From NCBI RefSeq assembly GCF_022458985.1, contig NC_061779.1:17157001-17221000 (forward strand): a stretch of DNA of 64,000 bases, written 5' to 3'. The translations under genes and the position numbers were made by a program. The stretch comes from Mugil cephalus (Eukaryota; Chordata; Actinopteri; Mugiliformes; Mugilidae). The notes beneath the pieces were generated by a model, which saw only the letters and a list, made by a program, of their open reading frames with translations, made no database searches and had not been told where the DNA came from. This document shows positions 29,601-39,900 of the stretch, piece by piece (positions within the stretch are counted from its first letter, which is position 1; every line of letters starts with the position of its first letter).

Positions 29601-30052
29601 TTTGGTTGGCCACGGTGTGCCTGAATAAATAAACTGCGAAAAACACGCATTAATAAACATGTGTTTAATTAATAACATACATTTTAATAGCACGAAGAAG
29701 ACATTTTAAAAACTTTTTCAAATAAGCAATTTTACTTAAATTAAACCTAATGAAATTTCTATTTCTGACCAGGCACCGTTTCATACAGCCTCTTGGCAGA
29801 AAATCTGCACAATCATTAGCTTTGATTAGGCCACTGTGTCTCTATCCCTATGCCTTACAGAGTCCTTTCTGCAGTAGCTTTCTCATCCCAATGCAAACTT
29901 GGGCTTGTGTTGGGTCACATCTGTCACTACACAAACTATCACACATGACGAAACATCAATCACTGCACAATATTTTGCAGCAGTCTGAAGTTCAAGTTCA
30001 TGTGGAATTATTTGAGATGATTGTCACTGGAATGGACAACATTAGAAGTTGG

Positions 30053-30053
<1 letters not shown>

Positions 30054-30091
<38 letters not shown>

Positions 30092-30099
30092 GATTATTA
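30054..30099. repeat. TTA/ATT trinucleotide microsatellite
   Basis: Uninterrupted run of TTA units ending in tgattatt; simple sequence repeat. Confidence 0.95.
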
Positions 30100-32956
30100 A
30101 TGATAATAACAATAAGAATCCTAACAATAATCTATATGTAACCACTGAAATAATGCTGTTTTATTTCAGGATATTGTAACACATCCTGCTCAGCCATCAG
30201 ACTGGTGAAATGCATTCCTCTTTTGAAATGAAAATGAAAAAGGAAGTGACATTACTATTGCAAGGCGACAAATTGCAACTGTACCCCAGCTGAGAAAATT
30301 AAAGACCCGTCTGGTAAATCTGTCTGAGAGATAGGGAAGTTAAGTGGTAAATGGTACATGTTCTTGTATTTGTAGTGTGTGTTTCTACCAACTGATAATC
30401 AAACCACTTCCACAGTCTCAGTGACACATCCACCCATTCTCTTGCAAAAAGCATACACAAATTCAAACAACAGTCCCAAGCACAGGGAGCAACTGGGGGT
30501 TCAGTGTCTTGCTGCTGACACTTAGGCATGACATGTTCTGGGGACGGTTAGCATACAGTATTACTGCACAGCATGCATGCTTATGTTATATAGACAGCAC
30601 CTGCAATTACTAGTAGACATAAAACCGTTTGTTTCATTATGTATATATGATGTATGTTTGAGAGTATCTCTGTCTTTGAAACACTCACTGTTACAAGGTT
30701 TCATTGCCTTTTCTGAAATAAAGCGCTGACGAGTTGTCATGTAAAGATGCAGAATATGTTTATATTGTGTTTTCACCAACAGAGGCTCTGTACTAAGAAT
30801 ATATATCTCAAGAATCATTTTCACATTTACAGCCACAAACACATTTGCATATCCTGCGTCTCCTAGTTTTAGACACAGCCATATACTTTATACAAGAAAT
30901 TTAAGCTATAATATTGCAATGGTAACATCTTAATAAAGCTACAGTACGGTAGTACGGTCTATAATCAGTCAAGTGAGGTGTAAAGTATCACACATCCAAG
31001 AATATTATTAGGCCCAGGCATCATAGATATGCTGTAGTCAGTGTATTTTGTTACTTACGTCAGTAGGTGGCAGTAAAGCTCAGCAGTATGATCGACTACA
31101 AAACTGTTAAGACTTGAAGAGAAACTTCAGTTTATAGTTCCCTTGAATTGGAAATGTATGTTCAATAAATTCCTTCAAATTTGAAACCTTATTAAAGTTA
31201 TTTATTCTCACAGATAAATGTCAGAAAAGGCGACAAACTCTATAAAACATTAAACTATAGAAGAGATTATAACCAGACTGTCCATGAACTGCTCATTTAA
31301 ATTTTTCTGTTTTTACTTCTCCTTTGACCACTGTTTACAACAGAGTCTAAAGAGGAACAAGCGGGCCAGAGTGTGTCCAAAAGAATGTGCAACCAGCTTC
31401 TATTGTTTTGCCAAATACAGGAAGCAGTTAACATGGCGGCACAGCTTTTTGATTGCACTGTTCCACTGAAAGTGTTTTCTTTCAGGGATAATACTGATTA
31501 TGGGAGGATCCCATGGGTAAATGAAGCTCCCTTTCAACGAGTGACTCATTTCCGCAGCCTGCTGTCTTTCACTCAAGCCAAAGTTTACCAGCCACTTTCT
31601 AAAATAATTCCAGGGTGGGTCCTCGTCTGACCTCTGACCCTTGAAAAGGTCAGATTTTAAAGTCAAAACACAGCTCTTCTAGTAATGTGATAATGCCTTT
31701 TTCTGTCTTTCTTTTTTTTTCTTTTTAAAGTGAACAATAAAAATTTCTAGACACTGGGCAACTCAAAGGCGTGCTCTGAAACAGTAGTTATCATTTCACT
31801 TCAGTTTGGGCAGGAAGTGGTCGGTTTTGCTCTCGCTGTTCCAGGGTTCACACTATCAGAGAGTAAACACTATGTCCAGTGTCACTTATGCCAGGAAATG
31901 TGCCTGCTAGCATTTGTGTAGATAGTATATGATGTATGGATTGTTCCATGGGGAGATGCTACAGCATCTGCAATATTGTTAGCCTAATAGTATAATCGCC
32001 TTAGTCATATTTGAATGTTCTCAGAAAACAAGAAAAAACTAAATTTTTAGCAAGTACATAACTGTAACTTGTAACATTATTGCAAGTCCGCAAAAACGAC
32101 TTAGGCAGCTATAGTATTAGGCTACCGATATGATGTTCAACTGGGACAGTGGTTTAATATCCTTCCAGTATTTTATAAGGTTGCAGGGAAACGTGTTATG
32201 CTCGCTGAATGAATAGCTGTTGCATGATTTCACTGTTTGCTTAGAGTGCTCACAATTTTCCATCTGCCTTAAAATTCCACGATGTGTTCAACTCAATAAT
32301 GCTCTCAATGCCAAACAGGCATAACAGGAAGCTGGACACAAGTGACACCACTTCCCTAAAGGTCGTCTACAATCTTAACTGTTTGCTTCCCAAATTCCAC
32401 CTGGGACAGGAATTAAAATCTAGAAAATTAAGTCTACAATGCCACACGAAAGATTAACATTGATTGGTTTAAAATACTTCATACAATTGGTTTTAGAGGC
32501 AGGTGACGTATTAAGGTCAAGTCTACAATAAAGTGCACCTCTTTTCTGGTGAGGTTTAGGAAGCTTTGAAACACTGATAAGGCTTTCACTGCCTAATTAC
32601 AACAACTTGCTCTGTGGGCCTCGTTTCTCCTATCACGCTGAACCATCTGGAGTCGCCCTGTCTATTGAGGAAGCCATGAGAAGGGTGCCATCATGTATGG
32701 AGGGGGTAGGAAGTGACTCTACCAACCCCCTCAGGAAAGCTCCATCTCTGCATGCCAGTTGCACATCCTCTGGGCTTTGCAGTCAACTCCACAGGAAGTA
32801 GTGGATGACTGGTGTCATGTCAGTACTGAATGTCATCTCATAAATTTCCTGAGCTTTGCATTAGTGAAATGTGTCATTCAGGAGGACTGAATCTTTGTAT
32901 TGATTAACATTTCAGAGAATTGCTTGTTTTGGTTCATCATTACAGCAACTGCAGTT

Positions 32957-32983
32957 GCACACACACACACACACACACACACC
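32957..32983. repeat. CA dinucleotide microsatellite
   Basis: About 13 consecutive CA units between caprin1 and lmo2. Confidence 0.95.
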
Positions 32984-33269
32984 ATCACATCTTTATTTAT
33001 TGTTTTGGGTTTTAAATAATACGATTATATGCATGTAATGGTGCAGCCATTTAAAAAATGTTTTATTAACTGGTTCAAATCTAAAGTTCATTGCTGCGAT
33101 AGCAGGTGACCCCAGGTCCATAGCTGATGAACTTATATTTTTTAAATACTCAGCAACAATGTGTGCTAGCGTTGTGTGATGTGATCAAAAAAATCAGAGC
33201 AGCCAGTGAATGGACCTCTTATGGAGAGTAAATATGTATGAACTTTGCATTTTTACTGTGTTCTTCCAA

Positions 33270-33760
33270 TGGGTGTGAAGTCAAAAGGACAAACTCTTCT
33301 GATGATGGGAGGCTCCAGATTAACTGTGGTTCTATGCAGAGATTCAGAGCAAGAGAAAGAAAGTTTTAAGGCGTGATTTAAAAGTAGGTACTAAGTTTGC
33401 TGATCTAAGTTCCTGAGGGGAAGAGGTCCTCAACTTTGGGGCCCATGCAGAAAATGCTTTGTGTCTCTTTGTGACGAGGTACACACCAGGAACAATAAGA
33501 GGATGGGAAAATGTGTCATTACCAGACAGTTGTGTATCATCTGTATAGTGGTTTACATTTAAGTTATGTCAGCTGATGATCTGGACTAGTGGACTTAGGG
33601 ATCTGACGCAGTCTGACATTATATATATATATGTATGTGGACCAAGAATCAGCCCCTGTGGAACACCATATAAAAGTGGGGCTAAGAATGAGGAGACAAA
33701 TTCCCACTACAAAAGTGGTGGTGGAACCCGGTACGAGCAGTGAAAACCAGTATTTAAGGA
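33270..33760. repeat. Possible old interspersed repeat
   Basis: The phrases gtgtatcatctgtatagtgg and later ccaagaatcagcccctgtgg with aacaccatat resemble a widespread fish repeat that I know only by its wording. The copy is degenerate and interrupted by an AT repeat near 33620. Family and limits are uncertain. Confidence 0.35.
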
Positions 33761-33889
33761 TATTGAAGGGGAATATTATTAGTGTTCAAGTGTGTGAAAT
33801 TTTGATTTAATGAAGCCTAACAAAGCCACAGCAATTCATGTTTTATCCTGAAAATGTTTTTGTCATTTGAAGGACTGTAGTTTGTGGTT

Positions 33890-34215
33890 TCTTCTCTGTC
33901 AAGCTGCTCTCCTTTCTTTGTAGCTGGCACACACCAGTGCCACGCTCACCTTGCTCCCGGGCCTTTTCAGCTTGGTGCCTATCCAGTGAGCTTACACAGT
34001 CCAACAAGCCCAGGGATGCTTTTAGCCTACATACAGAGTTTGTCTGCGATGGTCCCTCCGTTACATCTGGCTGAGGAGATGACTCTGGCTGCTGGAGTGG
34101 AGGTGCTTTATCTTCCAGGACCAGTCCAACTACTGTCTGCGTCCCTCCCTCCTGCAGGCAGCCCTGCAGCCCTGGCAGCAGATAAGAGAAGGGCCCACGG
34201 CAGCTCTGGTCTGTA
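33890..34215. promoter_or_regulatory. Candidate GATA-site island upstream of lmo2
   Basis: A GC-richer, complex island in AT-rich surroundings, about 1.7 kb upstream of the lmo2 core promoter. It holds two WGATAR sites facing opposite ways: TTATCT at 34108-34113 and AGATAAG at 34180-34186. lmo2 is known to be driven by GATA and ETS factors in blood and endothelium. The island also happens to keep an open frame of 110 codons with no family resemblance, which I do not call a gene. Confidence 0.35.
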
Positions 34216-34826
34216 AAAGAAAGGCTGCAAGGACACCAGCTATGTTAAAACGTCATTGCATTCATTTCTCACAGAGGCAGCCTTCAAAAGATCTTATTTT
34301 TGGAATACTTCTTAGCATAGCACAGTCCTTTCTTCCTTCAGTGGTGCAAAGTTATCAAACACAACAAACCTGTATGCAAGAAAAATGAAAAGAAAGAGCA
34401 GATATTTCTTTCTGCTTGGATACATTACTCAGCTAGAAATCTGATGGGCACAATGTGTTTTTAACATCACCACATTTATCTAAAAGATGCAGTTAACAGT
34501 TTACTTAAAAAGTGTCATAATGCAAACCACACAATAATACAGCAACACAGTAAGAGCTGATGTGTTTAATTTTCACAGATCATAATTTGCAAAAAATAAT
34601 AAAGTAATTCTGGGTTAAATTCAGGGCCTTTGAGTCTAAAAAGGTGGGATCAGTCAAAGGAATGCCAGACCTTCAAAGTTACAAGAATATATTTGGAATT
34701 AAAATAAAAATTAACTTGTGACAATAACTTTCAAATAGCTAAATGTAAATAAATACAAAGAAATTGCATCTTTATCTCTGAGTAATGTTGAGGTGGAATG
34801 TCTGCGAAGGTTCTCGGTCAACATGC

Positions 34827-35315
34827 ACAGATCCGCCATAACATTTTAACCACTGACAGGAGAAGGTAATAACATTGACCATCTGAAAATACAATGTTCT
34901 GCTGGTAAAATTTTGGACCTGGCATTTGTGTGGATTTTACTTAGCGATCTACCACCCACCTAGACCGGGCCAGGTACCCCCACCCCATAGCAATGACACT
35001 CCTTGATGGCAGCAGCCATCCCCAGCCGGATGCAGCCTGACACAGACACACATACAAAAAAAAAAAAAAAAAAAAAAACAGTTTAGGAACAAATCAAACA
35101 AACTAGTATCTGTAGGACGCAATTGAACAAGCCTGGTCCCCAGAGGACCCTCCTCTCCACCCACATCAAAGGCCCCCAATTAACAACATTCTGTGTCTAG
35201 ACACCACTCAGAAGGCCACTGCCCATTTACTGATGAGTCATAACTACCTTAGAGACACAAGGGAGACCTATACAATATAAGGAAGGTGGTCATAATGTCA
35301 TGTGTGATTGGTATA
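34827..35315 (+). mobile_element. Second copy of the deleted Tc1-like element
   Basis: Ends match the copy at 4330-4772 in the opposite orientation: left cagatccgccataacatttt, right ggtggtcataatgtcatgtg then attggtata. The interior shares the block gcaatgacactccttgatgg, which decodes as a decayed transposase stretch near the middle catalytic aspartate (family wording MATVFPDGS). The N-terminal half of the transposase is missing, as in the other copy. An A run of about 23 bases (35056-35078) has expanded inside it. Confidence 0.8.
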
Positions 35316-35813
35316 TGTCAGGCAGGTTTAAACCCCAACTCCCCACAAGTCTACTAGAACAGAACTACTACTTATACTGCTTGAAAGAGGGAATACGGGT
35401 CCAATTGGCTTTGTTTTCTTCTTATTTTACATTCAATTTCAGTCAAAATAGGCTGTAACTCGTAAGCCTTTATAGAATTAGTTTACAAAAGCCCTAACAA
35501 GTATTAAACACTACAGGCCTGTTTTGTGCATCCCTTTCTCATACCGCTTGTAATGAGCGTGCTGTGGCCGCATAATCGGAGAAAACACACGGGGGCCTGC
35601 ACTAATTGTTTCATGCACTCTTTATCTCTTGTCCTATCAGCACTTTGACGAAGCAGAGCATATAATGAACTCATTAGTCTCAGTCACGACCGAACTCCAC
35701 GCCTGACAGAGCAGCCTGCGCCGCGTTTAGCTGTCGCTTTAAGACCGATTTCCCCCCATTGTCAAACAGTCGTGAGCAGGAAGAGGGAAACGAAAGCAGA
35801 GAGCGAGGCGGAG

Positions 35814-35841
35814 GGAGGGAGGGGGGCGGGGAGTATTTAAA
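35814..35841 (+). promoter_or_regulatory. lmo2: lmo2 core promoter
   Basis: A GC box (ggggggcgggg, 35821-35831) is followed directly by a TATA-like TATTTAAA at 35834-35841. A start site near 35865 would be expected, upstream of the lmo2 leader. A TTATCT (GATA-type) site is at 35622-35627, about 240 bases upstream, and an ETS-like caggaagagg is near 35778. Confidence 0.55.
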
Positions 35842-35864
35842 CTAGGCGCTGCCGCACAATAACG

Positions 35865-36350
35865 GTGCCCTCGGCTTCATGTGGAGGAGCGCAAGAAGCG
35901 CAAGAACCGAGCAGCTGGCTCTGTCCAAAAAGAAAAAAAAAAAAAAAAAAAGACGCACGGACATCCAAAGTGACCTTGTGGTCGGATTGATGGTGCGTGA
36001 ACTGAAGAAAGCGCAGACAGTCCTCTGAGTCGCTGCAGGATGACAGAATAGACTTGAAAGACATGGAAGTGTCACCGCGGGTTACTACCTCAGGAAATGA
36101 TGACAGTGTCCTCCATCATTGCATAGCTGCTCGGAGCGAACAGCTCTAGTCTTGCGGCCATTTCGAGCGGACTCGTTTGCCTTTTGATTTAACGCACCGA
36201 AATATCCTAAAGACGGGCTTTGACGGGCGTCTTGAAGGTGTCGGGAGCAGGTGCAGCCAGTCAAGCCCGCAGGCAGCTTCACATGTAGCCTCGGAGCCGC
36301 CTCTGTGGAAAAGCTACGACCTGCTCCAGGCTGGACATCACATTTTAAGA
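35865..36350 (+). other. lmo2: lmo2 5' leader
   Basis: Inferred leader between the promoter and the start codon at 36351. It contains several upstream ATGs and a 17-base A run at 35934-35951. It is GC-richer than its surroundings. An unseen leader intron cannot be excluded. Confidence 0.5.
35879..36028 (+). other. Upstream ORF with a lysine run in the lmo2 leader
   Basis: ATG at 35879 opens a frame of 49 codons ending at TGA 36026-36028. Codons 17-24 are eight lysines (one AAG, seven AAA), created by the A run. It ends well before the lmo2 start at 36351. If the leader is transcribed as inferred, this frame would be met first by scanning ribosomes. Its use is not shown. Confidence 0.35.
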
Positions 36351-38588
36351 ATGACGTCCACGATAGAGAGGAAAACACTGGAGGCCAATGAGTAAGTATG
36401 AAAGTTCTATACATTAAAATAATGTCATTTCTGATTGAAACGAGGCGTTCAAGGACGCTTCCTCGTCGTCATCATCATCATCATCATCATCATCACTGAT
36501 ACGACAGACAAACTACTGCAGACAGCTGACAACATGAGCTCACAAGTCTCCTGATGTTTGTTGAGGAAAAATATTCAAGTTCACCTCTAACAACAGACTG
36601 TGTGAAAAACGAGTTAAAATATGGGTTAAAAGTTTAGTGTTGCCCCGAACAGTAAAGCGTTGAAAATGTAAAACGTTTCAGGGTTTATTTTACTTATCTT
36701 GTTTGCTTTTTACGTAGAATAGATGTCACCTTCCTCTGATTAAGAAGCTTTGCCGTTTTGTGACTTTAACGAATGAACTGGATCCAATGGCTCCCTCAGG
36801 TGGACGGGGACAAATCACAAAATGACCAGAGAGCCAGATGAAAATAGTTAGAAATTACATGTGTTACTTTTTGGGATAAAGTGGTAGAACACAGAACATA
36901 TAGAAGTGTGGCTCAGTATGACAATACCTAAATCACAGAGGCTTTTTCCCCAGTCCATCAGATGGAACAGCCGAATATTACAAAATATGGGCCAGCACTA
37001 ACAAATATTGGGAACGTCTGTGCTGCTGGAGGATCCTCAGGTTCATGAAGAGCACTTGACCTTCACGTTTGAAGAACTAGATGGGCTGCACGTTAGAAAC
37101 TGGGTCGTATGAACGTTATTAAGAAGCAAGGATGACAGTGAGACCTTCATGAGGTCATTGGCTTTCTTTTATGTTTGCATACATTAGGTTGTACATTAGA
37201 GTTTTTCCTTTTATCACGTTTAAGAATGATGCTGTGAGAAAGTTCAATGACAAAGACAAAATAAATAGTTTTTATATAGAAATAGAAATTAGCTATCCTG
37301 ACCACGACCTAAGCCAGAGTCTTGAGCCACCAATGCCAAACTCTAAATGTTATTTTTCAGTAATAATGTTGTGTCGATAGGGAATTAACACAACACTGTA
37401 GGGCCCAAACAATTGGTTATATATTTCATCAGTGGACCAACAGAAAATAATTAAGTCCAACGACACTATTTGACAAAAACATTCACTTTAACTGCAGCTA
37501 TCCAGACATACTTTATAAGAATCAGTCGATCAAACATTGAATAACCGATTAAAAACAAACTATTGTTCGTTCACAATTGAAATTTTCTAACCAGTCATCT
37601 TGTCTTGTAGGGAGCCGGTGGACGAGGTCCTCCAGATGCCGCCGTCTCTGCTGACATGCGGTGGGTGTCAGCAGAGCATCGGTGACAGATTCTTCCTGAA
37701 GGCCATCGAACAGTACTGGCACGAGGACTGCCTGAGCTGCGACCTGTGCGGCTGCCGGCTGGGGGAGGTGGGCCGTCGGCTCTACTACAAGTTGGGAAGA
37801 AAACTGTGCCGGCGGGATTATCTCAGGTTGGTCCAGGGGATTATAAAATTAGAATTTAAGGAAGTGTTTAAATTAGTTAAGAAACTCACCAGAAAACACC
37901 GGTTGACAATGATAATACAGCTCCAAAACATATTAAATTAAACTGAAAATAGCCCCAAACATGTGGAATAAATATCTTGCTTGAGGTCTCCAACTCTTTT
38001 ACTCTTTAAATTCATTCTCAGAAACGTGGAACAAAAGATTGTCTGACTGACTCTGTGTTGTACAGGATCCCTTAAATACACTGGGTGTACTACATGAATT
38101 AATATTGTACCCATTTAATTCAGTCCAAAATGAAGATGTGTTTCATTAGATGAAACACAGAAACCTGATACTAGATTAGATTATTGTAGAAAACGAGTAG
38201 CGGCCAAACACTGTGGTAGAACTAGAGCAATATTAGCGTAACACACATTTCACAAACAGGTCAATCCATCCGTGATAATCAAATAGTTTCACACCATTAT
38301 ACACGGGTGACTGTTTTCCATCATCTTCTCAGTAACACGTTGACACCCTCTCGCCCACTCAGGCTTTTCGGCCAGGACGGTCTCTGCGCCTCCTGCGAAA
38401 AGAGGATCCGAGCGTTTGAGATGACGATGCGCGTGCGGGACAAGGTTTACCATCTGGAGTGCTTCAAGTGCGCCGCCTGCCAGAAGCACTTCTGTGTGGG
38501 TGACCGCTATCTTCTAATCAACTCAGACATTGTGTGCGAGCAGGACATCTTTGAGTGGACCAAGCTGAACAGTAACAGTATGGTGTAG
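36351..38588 (+). CDS. lmo2: LIM domain only 2 (Lmo2)
   Basis: Three exons: 36351-36391, 37611-37826, 38363-38588, totalling 483 bases, 160 residues plus stop (human 158). Lmo2 is a nuclear bridging protein without DNA-binding activity; it links Tal1/E-protein and GATA factors through Ldb1 in blood and endothelial progenitors. LIM1 starts at C30 ([10 protein letters not shown]) and carries the zinc ligands through [12 protein letters not shown]2 starts at C94 ([16 protein letters not shown]) and runs through [16 protein letters not shown] and [10 protein letters not shown]. The short N-terminus [20 protein letters not shown] matches the family and fixes the start. The gene is divergent from caprin1, as in human 11p13. 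Confidence 0.97.
36467..36495. repeat. ATC trinucleotide microsatellite in lmo2 intron 1
   Basis: Run of about nine ATC units just after the first coding exon. Confidence 0.9.
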
Positions 38589-39510
38589 AGGAGCCTCTTG
38601 TGCAACACACTTGAGATGCCTTGTCCTCCTTGCTTTAAAGGGAGTGGACCACTGATGGATGGTTTGTTTATCCCGCATCTGAAATCCATGTGGGATCATT
38701 TTAACACATAAAAGGAGATGCTACATCTCTGCATGTCTTCCTGCGAGAGACTGCTGAAGGCTGCACCAGCAATAACAGACAGCTTCTCATCCAAGGCGTC
38801 TTAAAAGCAAAAAATACTTTAGCACTGAACACACTGAAACACGCAATATTAGTGATTTGTTATACACTGGGTCAGACTCTGTTTTATCACCTGAAACTTT
38901 CGGGAGAAGATCTGTAAGTTTTATTTTACGGATCTGTAATTTGCTAATACTTTGCTATAAATAGTTATCGGGGAAATGGGGAGTTTGTTTAAGGAACTTC
39001 AATGTCAATAAATAAATATTCATTATACTAATTAATCACAGGGCAATGCAGTCTTTCATATATTATTAAATATTTACATTTGGACAAATTTCACACTGAA
39101 GTTTTCAGTGGACAGAGAGAAAGTGTGTCAGATTATGTTGGGAATTTACTGGAATGAATTAATTGGACAAACTGTATCCTGCCTTTATAGTCTGAATGTT
39201 TATCTGTGAAACTTCTCTAAGAAATAATTAGGGAATTACAGATATGTAAATAAAAGACTGTTAAAAGACTGTCGGACTGTCATATTGTAAATGGAATACG
39301 ATGTCCATTTGGATATGATCAGAATGCTTGCTTTGTATTGCCAGGTTGAACTGGTGGCGCCCTCTGGTGGTCGAGGGAACCAATGCAATACTTATTTATC
39401 TGAATTTGCAGACGTTTCTTTTATAATTTGAACAACTGCCTGGACATGAATTTAAGACTGGATACTTACTTGTCAATTTATTTAATAAATGACAATTTAC
39501 ACCTTTGGGA
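38589..39510 (+). other. lmo2: lmo2 3' untranslated region
   Basis: AT-rich sequence after the stop with candidate signals near 39008 and 39243 and the most distal AATAAA at 39484-39489, the last followed by a G/T-rich stretch. No coding exon follows. Confidence 0.5.
39356..39373 (-). promoter_or_regulatory. CTCF-like site at the lmo2 3' end
   Basis: Minus strand reads accaccagagggcgccacc, which keeps the core of the vertebrate CTCF motif (CCAC-AG-GGGCGC type). It sits between lmo2 and the large gene-free region upstream of alx4. Similar phrases occur by chance in some fish repeats. Confidence 0.4.
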
Positions 39511-39854
39511 TGAGTGTTTTTGTAACACATAGTTCTTCACAGTATGCTGTGTTATTTTCTACTTCCCGCACTCACTTGCCAGTTCATTGGGTACACTAGT
39601 GAGAACGAATGCATTCTAACTTTACCGTCCGGCACTAAATCTCCCTTCATCAGCTGTTTAATTTTTTATTTTATCATATTTTTTTTTTTTTGAGAATGTA
39701 GTTTGTGATAGACTACTGTTACACGGTACTGAATTAAACACTGAAGTGTTTCTGTTATTTAGCCTAGCCCGCTGACTAAAATGAGGATGTCAAAATAATA
39801 GAAAGACGTGTCAGTACAACGCACTATAACGTAATAGTACTACAAACCACCGCC

Positions 39855-39856
<2 letters not shown>

Positions 39857-39900
<44 letters not shown>
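39857..39900. repeat. Poly-A followed by CA repeat
   Basis: A run of about 29 A bases joined to about seven CA units. It may mark the tail of a retroposed sequence, but nothing recognisable precedes it. Confidence 0.9.

Larger units (their letters stand above)
29601..33880. other. caprin1-lmo2 intergenic region, distal part
   Basis: No coding exon recognised. It contains a TTA microsatellite (30054-30099), a CA microsatellite (32957-32983), and a possible old repeat at 33270-33760. The block 31330-31830 is more complex than its surroundings and carries ETS-like caggaagcag and caggaagtgg sites. Functional meaning is inference only. Confidence 0.5.

Noticed and set aside
30561-30842. 93-codon minus-strand frame near the caprin1-lmo2 spacer
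   Set aside because: Random composition in AT-rich DNA, no known domain.
33884-34216. 110-codon open frame between caprin1 and lmo2
   Set aside because: No family resemblance, no clear splice context or codon pattern; explained by local GC-rich composition. Kept only as a possible regulatory island.
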